A stretch of 64,000 nucleotides of DNA, taken from Pseudomonas sp. SST3 (GTDB lineage Bacteria; Pseudomonadota; Gammaproteobacteria; Pseudomonadales; Pseudomonadaceae). The DNA is taken from assembly GCF_003325755.1 (NCBI RefSeq), contig NZ_QORI02000003.1, positions 237,945 through 301,944 on the forward strand, read 5' to 3'. The notes below the pieces were generated by a model. The model worked only from the letters and a program-made list of their open reading frames with translations, searched no databases and was not told where the DNA came from. Positions 49,940 through 58,742 of this stretch are shown here, in pieces. Both the position numbers and the translations under genes were made by a program. Position 1 is the stretch's first letter. Each line of letters opens with the position of its first letter.

Positions 49940-51118
49940 TCAGGCGATACCCTCGTCTTCGGCGTCGGCCCCGAAACTGAGTCGGTTGCGGCCCTCCGCC
50001 TTTGCCCTCCGCATGCGGGCGCAGGCTGCTTCGAGCAATCCGAGATGGCTCTCGGCGAAATCGAAGCAGCGCTCGGCCAGACCGATGCTCGCCGTTAACG
50101 GTTGACCATCCGGTCTCCGCGCCAGGCCGCGCTGCACCAGGCGTTCCATAGCCCGTCTGGCCTGTTCCATATCCGTGTCGGGCATGACCACCACAAACGC
50201 GTTTCCACCCCAGCGCAACACACTGTCCGAGCTCCGCAGGCTGGCAAGCATGTTCCGTGTGCACTCGCACATCACTTGGTTCCCCGCCTCGTGGTCCCAG
50301 GTATCGTTGATCGAACTGAAATGATCCAGGTCGATGAACGCCAGCGCCAACCCCGTGTCGTTGCGCCGTGCGACATTCCACTGCAATTGCAGGATCTCCT
50401 GGCCACTGCCGCGGGAGAACACCCCGGTGAGCGGATCTCGGATCGTCTGGCGCACCAACGTGAAGGTGAAAGCAAGCTGGCTCATGCCCGCCAGCGCAGC
50501 CACCGCAGCGACAAGCAACAGCAGCCAGGCATTGCCAATGAAGTCGGGCCAGCTCAGCGTTTCCCAACTGACGTACCCGACGAGCGCCTGGGCCACGAGC
50601 ACGGCCAAGGCCACGACCAAGCTCTCCAATAGCGTCAATGGGAAGAGCGCAAGCCCAGCCATCACCACAACAGGCAGAACGGCGTACCCGCTGGCGAGCA
50701 CTGCGGCGATCTCGGTGTGCGGATAGGCCGTGAGCAGCATTTGAGAGGCGAAATGAAAAACCGCCGGAATGACAAACAGGGCAGCGATTGCTCGGTAAGC
50801 ATCGAACAGCGTACCGTTCGGCCGGCAAAACAGCAGCAGACAGACTAACCCGGCGCATGCCACCAGTCTGAAAGTCGCAAGACCGATCCATAGCGGGTAG
50901 GTGAACGCCACGAGGTCAATGAGACTCCACGCGGGAATCAGCACCACGAACAGCAGGGCGACCGCTCGAGCCCGGCGGAGGATCAGCGTCGCTCGGCATT
51001 GGCTCAACAGAAACGAATGCCCCTGTGGATCGACCAATTGCTTCAGGTCGTTCCGGTCGAACTCACCGGGCAACAGAGAGGCCAGGCGATTCAGCAGACG
51101 ATCAAGTACTGACGGCAT
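49940..51118 (-). CDS. Membrane GGDEF protein with degenerate active site
   Basis: 392 aa from ATG 51118. Residues 45-215 carry about five or six membrane helices. The GGDEF domain starts RDPLTGVFSRGSGQEIL and includes FIDLDHFSSINDTWDHEAGN. The catalytic signature reads RWGGNAFVVVMPD, so GG(D/E)EF is GGNAF: both acidic residues are lost. Diguanylate cyclase activity is unlikely; it may act by binding nucleotide or by partner contact. Confidence 0.85.
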   Translation of the reverse strand: MPSVLDRLLNRLASLLPGEFDRNDLKQLVDPQGHSFLLSQCRATLILRRARAVALLFVVLIPAWSLIDLVAFTYPLWIGLATFRLVACAGLVCLLLFCRPNGTLFDAYRAIAALFVIPAVFHFASQMLLTAYPHTEIAAVLASGYAVLPVVVMAGLALFPLTLLESLVVALAVLVAQALVGYVSWETLSWPDFIGNAWLLLLVAAVAALAGMSQLAFTFTLVRQTIRDPLTGVFSRGSGQEILQLQWNVARRNDTGLALAFIDLDHFSSINDTWDHEAGNQVMCECTRNMLASLRSSDSVLRWGGNAFVVVMPDTDMEQARRAMERLVQRGLARRPDGQPLTASIGLAERCFDFAESHLGLLEAACARMRRAKAEGRNRLSFGADAEDEGIA

Positions 51119-51523
51119 TTTGCTTGAACCCAAAAGAACGGTTGGCCCTGGCAAGCAGAGCGCGTGCGGCCCGATAGTAGCGCTTTGATATCCAGCATCA
51201 GTCACGCCAATCAAGACCCCGGACTGTCCAGGGTGGACGGAACAGCGAGTCGGGATACTCGGTTAGCGGCGGCAATCGATTAATCCATAGGCTCGCGCGA
51301 ATATTTCTTCCATGTAGCGACCTGCCGCACATAGCGCATACAGCGTCTGCGCAATCTCAACGTTAGATGGCGGGGCGAAGTGGCTCGGCGCGGGAGCGAC
51401 CAACCGCTTGATTGGGGAGGTGGTGAGCTTGCCGAACGGAGTGAATCGCACTCGGCGAATCGGAATCAGCCGCTACATCTTATGTAGCGGCTTCTTGCAT
51501 TCCGTGGAGTAGACGAAGCCTGC
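51119..51523. other. Intergenic region with weak 62-aa frame
   Basis: A minus-strand frame at 51263-51451 encodes 62 aa (MRFTPFGKLTTSPIKR, ends GLIDCRR) with no ribosome site, so I do not call it a gene. The only firm structure is the hairpin at 51468-51492. Confidence 0.4.
51468..51492. terminator. Perfect 11-bp hairpin
   Basis: agccgctacat / atgtagcggct with a 3-base loop. It lies 32 bp beyond the stop of the coiled-coil gene (51524, minus), so it may be its terminator, though a T run is lacking. Confidence 0.6.
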
Positions 51524-52426
51524 TCAGCGACGGTCGATCTGCTCCTGTAGGTTGGCAATCTGGGATTGCAGCGTGCTGATATTGCGAGTCATCTGCGCGC
51601 GGAATGCATCGAACTCGGATGTGTTGACGCCAGGCGTAGCAGCGGGCCGGTTGTCCAGTTCGCTACGCAGGATCAGCACATCCTGTTCGAGCCGGCTGAT
51701 CGCCTGGCTACTGTCGCCTCGCTGCTTCAGCGCGGCGATATCCTTGCTCAACCCATCGATCCGGGCCGACAGTTTGCCCAGCTCATCCACCGATCCCTTC
51801 AGACCAGCCACCGACGATTCGAGCGTCGCCTGTTCTCCGGCAACCTTCTTGACCGTCTCTGCGAGCGTTGCGACAGTGTTTTGCTGGCCCCGCAGCTCGG
51901 TGGCCACGCTTTCGACGCGGGAGCCCTGATCGTCCAGGCGTTTATCCTGATTACCCTGCCGGCCGGTCAGGCTCTGCTGCTGAGTAGTGATTGCCCGCTG
52001 CTGCTCCGCCAGATCCAAAACCTGCTTTTCCAGCTGCTTGATACGCAGCTTCAAGGCTTCGCCTTCTGTGGTGACGCTGGATTCAGTCGCCACGATCTTC
52101 CCGGAAATGTCCTGCAGGCGGCCGGTAGCGTCTTCGCTGATGCGCGCAAAGCTTTCCTGGGTGGCGACCAGCTGCGCCTCGAGTCTGGAAACCTGCTGCG
52201 TGCTCCACCAGCCCAGTGCCGCCAACAAGCCGAACAGCGCCACGATCATGATCCACAGCGGCGCGGTGCTGACAGCGCGTCGCTTCTGCCGCGGCCGCGT
52301 GTCATCCGGGCCGTGGCTGACCGGCTTGCTGATTGGCTCGAGCTCCGGCGCAGGATAGGGGTCGCGGTCGCGACCGGCGGTCAGACTGGGTACGTTGTCC
52401 AGTTCGTCGTGAGCATCGTTGCGCAT
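51524..52426 (-). CDS. Single-pass coiled-coil membrane protein
   Basis: 300 aa. A cytoplasmic, charged N-terminus (about 1-52) is followed by one membrane helix (APLWIMIVALFGLLAALGWW, about residues 55-74). The rest is a long coiled coil rich in Gln, Glu, Leu and Ser (STQQVSRLEAQLVATQESFA onward) with repeated QQxxL patterns. It is likely a periplasmic coiled coil tied to the inner membrane. I do not recognise a function. Confidence 0.7.
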   Translation of the reverse strand: MRNDAHDELDNVPSLTAGRDRDPYPAPELEPISKPVSHGPDDTRPRQKRRAVSTAPLWIMIVALFGLLAALGWWSTQQVSRLEAQLVATQESFARISEDATGRLQDISGKIVATESSVTTEGEALKLRIKQLEKQVLDLAEQQRAITTQQQSLTGRQGNQDKRLDDQGSRVESVATELRGQQNTVATLAETVKKVAGEQATLESSVAGLKGSVDELGKLSARIDGLSKDIAALKQRGDSSQAISRLEQDVLILRSELDNRPAATPGVNTSEFDAFRAQMTRNISTLQSQIANLQEQIDRR

Positions 52427-52750
52427 GGGTTACCTTTGATGGCGCGAAGCGAGAAACAGCGCGCAGTATAACGATTCAGCCGGGCCACATCAGCGGCATC
52501 GACAGGCATATGTCGCACCTTCAGCAGGCGTTTGGCGCAGCAGCGGCTCAAGATCGTGCAGTCCAGGCGATGCTGACGGCGTGCCTTTATTCAGGTGATG
52601 AAACGATTCGCGACCTCGGCAAGCAGTTGGCCACTTAGCGACATGCCTCCACCCGTCCTGGTGACGAAGCCGTCGCTGCCCCTGATAGCCGTGGACGGCA
52701 TGGCCCACCGACGCGCATCTATCGCCGCCAGCGCGCCGTGACCTGAACCG
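52427..52750. other. Intergenic region with possible 42-aa frame
   Basis: A plus-strand frame at 52510-52638 gives 42 aa (MSHLQQAFGAAAAQDRAV, ends LGKQLAT) without a clear ribosome site. Composition is protein-like, but evidence is too weak for a gene call. Otherwise nothing is seen. Confidence 0.3.
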
Positions 52751-53638
52751 TTAATTGACGAGCCACTGCTTCACCGAGCTTGTCAGCTGCCGGGTAAGCT
52801 CGGCAAGCAGCTCGCCGCCATTGCGCCAGTGATGCCAATAGAGCGGTACATCGATCGGATTGCCGCGATGCACATCGACCAACGCCCCGCTAGAAATCTC
52901 CGCTCGCACTTGCAGCTCCGGCACCAGCCCCCAACCGAGATCGCTTTGCAGCAACCGGACAAAACCCTCCGATGACGGACACAGATGATGACTGAAGGCA
53001 CCGCTCAGGCCCAACGAGGCCAGATAGCGATGCTGCAATTGATCATCCGGACCGAACACGATTGCCGGCGCGCGCAATAACGCTTCCGACGGTCGACCAT
53101 CATTTAGATACCTCGCAATGAACGCTGGGCTGGCCAGGGCGCGATAACGCATGGCTCCGAGAAACTGACTGCGCGCACCCGCCAGCGGCCGCTCCACGGC
53201 GCATACGCACGCGGCAACCTCCCCTGCTCGCATACGCTTGAGTCCTACGTCCTGATCTTCCAGCACGTGATCGAGCACGACGCCATTTGCCGTGCAGAAC
53301 GGCGCCACCGCTTCGGCCCACCAGGTCGAAAGGCTGTCGGCGTTAAGGGCAATACGCAACCGCTCGGGCAGCTGGCCTTCACTCAGTTCTGGCACCTGGC
53401 CTTGCAGATCCCGCTCCAACAGACGTACCTGCTGCACGTGATTGAGCAGGCGCCGTCCAACTTCAGTCGGCTGAGGCGGTGTGGCACGCAGCAGCACCGG
53501 CTGCCCGAGCCGCGCCTCCAGCAGTTTGATGCGCTGAGATACCGCCGATTGCGACAGTCCCAACGCCTGTGCGGCCCGATCGAACCCAGCCTGCTCGACC
53601 ACAGCTGTCAAAGCGGCCAGCAACTTGTAGTCGAACAT
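52751..53638 (-). CDS. argP: ArgP-type LysR regulator
   Basis: 295 aa. HTH at residues 1-60 (LLAALTAVVEQAGFDRAAQALGLSQ, SQRIKLLEARLGQPVLLR). The length and the ALNADSLSTWWAEA segment match ArgP/IciA. It is divergent from argO (96 bp between), the standard arrangement, and would activate export of basic amino acids in response to arginine or lysine. Confidence 0.9.
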   Translation of the reverse strand: MFDYKLLAALTAVVEQAGFDRAAQALGLSQSAVSQRIKLLEARLGQPVLLRATPPQPTEVGRRLLNHVQQVRLLERDLQGQVPELSEGQLPERLRIALNADSLSTWWAEAVAPFCTANGVVLDHVLEDQDVGLKRMRAGEVAACVCAVERPLAGARSQFLGAMRYRALASPAFIARYLNDGRPSEALLRAPAIVFGPDDQLQHRYLASLGLSGAFSHHLCPSSEGFVRLLQSDLGWGLVPELQVRAEISSGALVDVHRGNPIDVPLYWHHWRNGGELLAELTRQLTSSVKQWLVN

Positions 53639-53734
53639 CAGTTTCCTTATATAGCATTACGATATTTCGTTTTCCTTATACTTCAGAGCTGCCGAAACTG
53701 CGAGCCATCTTCAACGCAACTCAGGCAGAGCATT

Positions 53735-54337
53735 ATGTGGCAGAGCTATTTCAACGGGTTACTGGTCGCGGCAGGCCTGATCATCGCCATCGGCGCGCAG
53801 AATGCCTTTGTCCTGGCGCAGAGTCTGCGCCGCGAGCACCACCTGCCGGTCGCTGCCCTCTGCATCTTTTGCGACGTCGTGCTGGTCAGCGTGGGAGTCT
53901 TTGGCCTCGCCGCGGTACTGGCGGAAAACCCGCTGCTGCTTCAGATCACACGCTGGGGTGGCGTGCTGTTCCTACTGTCCTACGGCGTCATCGCATTGCG
54001 TCGTGCTGCACGTCCCCAAGCCTTAACGGAAGACGCTCAACACGGTCAGCGCTCGTTAAAGAGCGTCCTGGTCGCGGCGCTGGCGGTGACGTTGCTCAAC
54101 CCACACGTCTATCTCGATACGGTACTGCTGATCGGCTCGCTCGGCGCTCAACAGCCCGAGCCTGGCGCCTACACCCTAGGCGCAGCGAGCGCATCAACGC
54201 TGTGGTTTTTGATTCTTGCGCTTGGCGGCGCCTGGCTGGCGCCCTGGCTCGCACGGCCACTGACCTGGCGCCTGATTGACTTGGGCGTGGCGGGAATGAT
54301 GTTCGCCGTCGCCGCGCAACTGGTTTTCGTTGCCTGA
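53735..54337 (+). CDS. argO: Arginine exporter ArgO (LysE family)
   Basis: 200 aa from ATG 53735, six hydrophobic segments. GLIIAIGAQNAFVLAQSLRR is the LysE/ArgO signature (GxQNAFVL) and LLNPHVYLDTVLLIGSLGAQ follows. Exports arginine and analogues. Upstream neighbour argP supports the assignment. Confidence 0.92.
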   Translation: MWQSYFNGLLVAAGLIIAIGAQNAFVLAQSLRREHHLPVAALCIFCDVVLVSVGVFGLAAVLAENPLLLQITRWGGVLFLLSYGVIALRRAARPQALTEDAQHGQRSLKSVLVAALAVTLLNPHVYLDTVLLIGSLGAQQPEPGAYTLGAASASTLWFLILALGGAWLAPWLARPLTWRLIDLGVAGMMFAVAAQLVFVA

Positions 54338-54698
54338 GGAACGCCCGCGCCAATCAGCGGTCCACGCAGAGGGTCTCAAGCACCACAAGCCCTGCGCAGG
54401 CCTCGGCTGCGGGGCTCTGGCTTCGGCTTTCCCACACAGTTGGCGCGTGGTTTTGCCGCAGGCTGGGTGCTATGATCCTTGATTCGCGGGCATGGAGCGG
54501 AACGTTTCAGCCCGCCACAACGGCCGCCCGTGAACGGCCGAAAGAATGCGCACGCATGTAGCGAGCGAAGGGAAAGACAGGCGTAAACGGACGAACATCA
54601 GTGCAGTAGTTTCTCCGTTCCGCGAGGCGCTGGACACCAGCGCAGACTGCCTCCTTCCGAGCCGCATCTATTCTCGACACCTGAGCAGGAGATACACC
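54338..54698 (+). promoter_or_regulatory. Long structured leader region upstream of sodB
   Basis: A tatgat -10-like box at about 54470-54475 suggests transcription starts near 54482, giving a leader of about 215 nt. It contains several hairpin-forming stretches: gcgggc...gcccgc (about 54486-54517), ggccgcccgtgaacggcc (about 54521-54538) and gcgctgg...ccagcgc (about 54627-54643). No known riboswitch consensus is recognised. Iron-dependent control of sodB at the mRNA level is known in other bacteria. Confidence 0.4.
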
Positions 54699-55280
54699 AT
54701 GGCTTTCGAATTGCCGCCGCTTCCGTTTGAAAAGAACGCCCTCGAGCCGCACATTTCCGCCGAGACTTTCGAATACCACCACGGCAAGCACCACCAAGCT
54801 TACGTGACCAACCTGAACAACCTGATCCCGGGCACCGAGTTCGAAGGCAAGGATCTGGAAACCATCATCAAGTCCTCATCCGGTGGCATTTTCAACAACG
54901 CCGCTCAGGTCTGGAACCACACCTTCTTCTGGAACTGCATGGCACCGAACGCCGGTGGCCAGCCGACCGGCGCCCTGGCTGATGCCATCAACGCCGCTTT
55001 CGGCGACTTCGACAAGTTCAAGGAAGAGTTCACCAAGACCGCCATCGGCACCTTCGGCTCCGGCTGGGCCTGGCTGGTGAAGAAGTCCGACGGCAGCGTC
55101 GGCCTGGCGAGCACCATCGGTGCCGGCAACCCGATGACCGCTGGTGACAAGCCGCTGCTGACCTGCGACGTCTGGGAACACGCCTACTACATCGACTACC
55201 GCAATGCTCGCCCGAAATTCGTCGAAGCATTCTGGAACGTGGTGAACTGGGACTTCGTCGCGAAGAACTTCGCTGGCTGA
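54699..55280 (+). CDS. sodB: Iron superoxide dismutase
   Basis: 193 aa. Metal ligands: His in [12 protein letters not shown], His in [12 protein letters not shown], Asp and His in [13 protein letters not shown]. Gln in AAQVWNH marks the Fe form. It removes superoxide in the cytoplasm. ATG 54699 follows gcaggagatac. Gene order argP-argO-sodB matches P. aeruginosa. Confidence 0.96.
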   Translation: MAFELPPLPFEKNALEPHISAETFEYHHGKHHQAYVTNLNNLIPGTEFEGKDLETIIKSSSGGIFNNAAQVWNHTFFWNCMAPNAGGQPTGALADAINAAFGDFDKFKEEFTKTAIGTFGSGWAWLVKKSDGSVGLASTIGAGNPMTAGDKPLLTCDVWEHAYYIDYRNARPKFVEAFWNVVNWDFVAKNFAG

Positions 55281-55337
55281 GTCACCCTGCTAGCAACACG
55301 GGACAGCTCACCCGCCCCGTGACGCTCGCAACCGAAG

Positions 55338-55371
55338 TGCCCGCATCCCGGTGATGCGGGCATTTTTGTTT
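55338..55371 (+). terminator. Terminator after sodB
   Basis: tgcccgcatc / gatgcgggca stem, 5-base loop, then tttttgttt. Confidence 0.9.
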
Positions 55372-55464
55372 CAGCGGTACAGCACTCGCGGCCAGGCCCC
55401 GGCAGGCAACTCCGGAGCAGAGCCAGGTATGCTGGCTACCCCGCCCTCTCTCGGAGCTTCTCCC

Positions 55465-56148
55465 ATGTCCAAAACAGTTCTAATCATCGGCGCATCAAGA
55501 GGGCTTGGCCTGGGTCTAGCCAAGCGATTCGCCAGCGAAGGATGGCAGGTGATCGCGACCGCCCGTGATCCGCAGCGTGCGAGTGAACTGAAGGCCATCG
55601 CCAATATCCGCATCGAACCGCTTGATATAGACGATGCAGAGGGTGTCGACGCCCTCGCCCGGCAGCTGTCCGGGACCACGCTCGACGTGCTCTACATCAA
55701 TGCGGGTACTTCCGGCGCTCGCACGCTCTCGGCTGAAACGGCCAGTCGCGAGGAGGTCAGCCAGCTGTTCATGACCAACGCGGTCGCGCCGGTGCGGCTG
55801 GCCAGGCGCATGCTGCCTCTGGTCGATCCGCGCACCGGGGTCATCATTTTCATGAGCTCTATCATGGGCAGCGTCGAAGCGGGTCCCGGGATGGGCATGC
55901 CGCTCTACGGCGCGAGCAAGGCGGCTCTCAACCACTTGACCCGTACTTTCGTCGCCGACCTTGGAGAAGCGACGGGTCTGACCGTACTCTCGATGCATCC
56001 TGGATGGGTAAAGACTGATATGGGCGGCGCTGAAGCACCATTGGATATCGAAACCAGTTGCCGCGGGATGGTCGAGCAGGTTACCCGCGCGGTTGGCCAG
56101 GGCGGCCATCGTTTCATCGACTATCAGGGCGAAACACTACCCTGGTGA
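55465..56148 (+). CDS. Short-chain dehydrogenase/reductase
   Basis: 227 aa from ATG 55465. The cofactor motif is IIGASRGLGLGLAKRFA; INAG follows, then FMSSIMGS and catalytic YGASKAALN. HPGWVKTDMGG is close to the C-terminal segment of the small carbonyl-reductase-like (C-factor-like) SDRs. The substrate is unknown. Upstream in-frame residues (from 55351) overlap the sodB terminator, so the internal ATG is right. Confidence 0.85.
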   Translation: MSKTVLIIGASRGLGLGLAKRFASEGWQVIATARDPQRASELKAIANIRIEPLDIDDAEGVDALARQLSGTTLDVLYINAGTSGARTLSAETASREEVSQLFMTNAVAPVRLARRMLPLVDPRTGVIIFMSSIMGSVEAGPGMGMPLYGASKAALNHLTRTFVADLGEATGLTVLSMHPGWVKTDMGGAEAPLDIETSCRGMVEQVTRAVGQGGHRFIDYQGETLPW

Positions 56149-56241
56149 TCGGCATGGCGGCGAGCAGGTCTTAAGATCAGAATGCGGGCATCCCAGCTAC
56201 TGCCCGCATCGATAGATTCAGCCAGGCGCTCCAGAAAGGCT

Positions 56242-56808
56242 TTATGCCTTGGGTAACGTCACGCCGCGCTGCCCCTGGTATTTGCCGCCGCGATCGCGAT
56301 AGGACGTCTCGCATTCTTCGTCCGACTCCAGAAACAACATCTGCGCTACACCCTCGTTGGCGTAGATCTTCGCCGGCAGCGTGGTGGTGTTGGAAAATTC
56401 CAGCGTCACATGCCCTTCCCACTCCGGCTCGAGCGGCGTCACGTTGACGATAATGCCGCAGCGCGCATAGGTGCTTTTACCCAGGCAGATGGTCAGCACG
56501 TTGCGTGGGATGCGGAAATACTCGACCGTGCGCGCCAGCGCGAAGGAGTTCGGCGGGATGATGCAGACGTCGCTCTTGATGTCGACGAAGCTCTTCTCGT
56601 CGAAGTTCTTCGGATCGACAATTGCCGAATTGATGTTGGTGAAGATCTTGAATTCATCGGCGCAGCGCACGTCGTAGCCGTAGCTGGAGACGCCATAGGA
56701 GATCAGGCGCTCGCTGCCCTCGCCGCGCATCTGGCGCTCGACGTAGGGCTCGATCATGCCGTGCTCCTGGGCCATCCGGCGAATCCACTTATCCGATTTG
56801 ATGCTCAT
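56242..56808 (-). CDS. dcd: dCTP deaminase
   Basis: 188 aa. [17 protein letters not shown] near the N-terminus, [23 protein letters not shown] and the C-terminal [19 protein letters not shown] are diagnostic. It converts dCTP to dUTP for thymidylate synthesis. The ATG at 56808 (MSIKSDKW) fits the family start. The order with csp, apbC and metG matches other pseudomonads. Confidence 0.96.
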   Translation of the reverse strand: MSIKSDKWIRRMAQEHGMIEPYVERQMRGEGSERLISYGVSSYGYDVRCADEFKIFTNINSAIVDPKNFDEKSFVDIKSDVCIIPPNSFALARTVEYFRIPRNVLTICLGKSTYARCGIIVNVTPLEPEWEGHVTLEFSNTTTLPAKIYANEGVAQMLFLESDEECETSYRDRGGKYQGQRGVTLPKA

Positions 56809-57130
56809 GGCGGGCGTCCTGATTTGGCTGGTAGTTGTCAAAGAAAGGCGTGCATCTTACCGAGCCCGTGAGGCCTGTTCAAAGGCCGTCGCCTGGGACC
56901 GTGCGCCGCGCCCGTCCGGTGCTGGGAAGAAACTGAAAATAATGCTCGCATTGCTACGGAAATGCGGTATCTTTCATTGGCTGCTGCTGCATGTGTCACC
57001 GTGAATCGCTACATGTTTAGATTTCGATCCGATCATTGCTACGACTCCTTTAACTCCTTGCACACAGTCACCGTTCGGGGTATTTGCCCGTTCAAATCAT
57101 CTCTACACCTTGTTCAAGGAGACATTTCAA
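56809..57130 (+). promoter_or_regulatory. Promoter and long leader of the cold-shock gene
   Basis: This 322-bp gap has no gene. Its right half (about 56930-57130) is AT-richer and would supply a long untranslated leader typical of cold-shock genes, with a ribosome site caaggagac 8 bp before the ATG. The precise start of transcription is not visible. The left part holds the dcd promoter. Confidence 0.45.
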
Positions 57131-57340
57131 ATGTCCAATCGCCAAACCGGTACCGTTAAGTGGTTCAACGATGAGAAAGGCTTCGGCTTCATCACTCCGC
57201 AATCCGGTGACGACCTTTTCGTACACTTCCGCGCCATCCAGGGCGACGGTTTCAAGAGCCTGAAAGAAGGCCAGCAAGTTTCCTTCGTCGCTACCCGCGG
57301 CCAGAAGGGCATGCAAGCTGAGGAAGTTCAGGTTATCTAA
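57131..57340 (+). CDS. Cold-shock-domain protein
   Basis: 69 aa, single cold-shock domain. [16 protein letters not shown] (RNP1) and DLFVHFRAI (RNP2) are intact. Binds single-stranded RNA/DNA and melts secondary structure. The usual aromatic His in FVHF is present. Paralogue naming (cspA/capB) is not decided. Confidence 0.95.
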   Translation: MSNRQTGTVKWFNDEKGFGFITPQSGDDLFVHFRAIQGDGFKSLKEGQQVSFVATRGQKGMQAEEVQVI

Positions 57341-57354
57341 CCTGAGGCTTCTCT

Positions 57355-57386
57355 GAAAAAGCCCCGCTTCGGCGGGGCTTTTTTAT
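57355..57386 (+). terminator. Terminator after cold-shock gene
   Basis: aaaaagccccgc / gcggggctttttt hairpin with a 4-base loop; also T-rich in both directions, so it may serve apbC (minus) too. Confidence 0.92.
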
Positions 57387-57456
57387 GCCTGCAATTGGCT
57401 GAACGCCGAACCATCGGAGCTACGGGCAGCGCCAGCCGCCGCCCGCCTATCGCCGT

Positions 57457-58551
57457 TCAGTCATCAGATACCATGATGTTCGGCATCGACTGCGCAATAA
57501 TCTGCCCGCTCTGGGAAATCCGCGCACCCACTGCGCGCGCCATCTGCTGATAAATCATGGCGATCTGGCTTTCCGGGTCGGCAATGGCCGTCGGCTTGCC
57601 TGCATCGGCCTGCGTCCGGATGGCCATGGACAGCGGCAACGAGGCCAGCAACTCGACATTGTATTGAGAGGCCAGCTTCTCGCCCCCGCCTTCCCCGAAC
57701 AGATGCTCTGCATGGCCACAATTGGAGCAGATGTGAATAGCCATGTTCTCCACCACGCCCAGCACGGGGATGTTCACCTTGCGGAACATCTCCACACCCT
57801 TTTTCGCATCCAGCAGCGCCAGATCCTGTGGCGTGGTGACGATCACCGCCCCTACCACCGGCACTTTTTGCGCCAGGGTCAACTGGATGTCGCCGGTGCC
57901 CGGCGGCATGTCCACGACAAGATAGTCGAGATCATTCCAGGCGGTCTGGGTGATCAATTGCAGCAAGGCGCCGGACACCATCGGGCCGCGCCAGACCATC
58001 GGCGTCTTGTCATCAGCGAGAAAGGCCATCGACATGATCTGCACGCCGTGCGCTTCCAGCGGGATAAAGGCTTTGTTGTCACGGATTTCCGGGCGAGTGC
58101 CTTCGGGAATGCCGAACATGATGCCCTGACTAGGCCCGTAGATATCCGCGTCCAGCACACCTACGCGCGCGCCTTCACGCGCCAGCGCCAGCGCCAGGTT
58201 GGCGGCGGTGGTGGACTTGCCCACACCACCTTTGCCAGAAGCAACCGCGATGATGTTCTTAACGTTACTCAGCGACTCCAGCTGATCCTGCGCCTTGTGC
58301 GGCTGGATCACGCAATCGACCTGCACGTCGGCGCGCGTCACGCCTTCGAGTTGCTCTATCGCCATTGCCAGCATCTGCGCCCAGCCGCCGCGAAACAGCC
58401 CGGCTGCATAACCGAGTTCGAGCCGCACGCTAACGCAATCGCCTTGAATATCGACCGAACGCAGGCATCCGGCCGCAACCGGATCCTGATTCAGATGAGG
58501 GTCGGTGTACTGACGCAGTACGGCTTCCACAGCTTCGCGTGTGACTGACAT
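57457..58551 (-). CDS. apbC: Fe-S cluster carrier ATPase ApbC/Mrp
   Basis: 364 aa from ATG 58551. Residues 1-85 are a MIP18-like domain; the P-loop GKGGVGKST follows at about 107, with DADIYGPSQG and DMPPGTGD. CSNCGHAEHLFG contains the CxxC that holds the shared cluster of a dimer. It delivers Fe-S clusters to target enzymes. Divergent from metG. Confidence 0.94.
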   Translation of the reverse strand: MSVTREAVEAVLRQYTDPHLNQDPVAAGCLRSVDIQGDCVSVRLELGYAAGLFRGGWAQMLAMAIEQLEGVTRADVQVDCVIQPHKAQDQLESLSNVKNIIAVASGKGGVGKSTTAANLALALAREGARVGVLDADIYGPSQGIMFGIPEGTRPEIRDNKAFIPLEAHGVQIMSMAFLADDKTPMVWRGPMVSGALLQLITQTAWNDLDYLVVDMPPGTGDIQLTLAQKVPVVGAVIVTTPQDLALLDAKKGVEMFRKVNIPVLGVVENMAIHICSNCGHAEHLFGEGGGEKLASQYNVELLASLPLSMAIRTQADAGKPTAIADPESQIAMIYQQMARAVGARISQSGQIIAQSMPNIMVSDD

Positions 58552-58742
58552 GACAACTCCCAAAAACCAAAATAAAACAGGCGGGCATCTTACCCCGTGG
58601 TGCAGCGCCTGGCCCATCAGGGCGAACAAGACGACTGGCATGAGCCATTCGACCTACTACCGACGCGCCAGTGCGGATGAAAAAAATGCGCCGCACCTTT
58701 ATAGTTGGCGACTCACTTCGCAATCCCGACTGCAGATTTCCA

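Noticed and set aside
51263..51451. 62-aa frame on the minus strand
   Set aside because: No ribosome site and no recognisable domain; kept only as a note in the intergenic entry.
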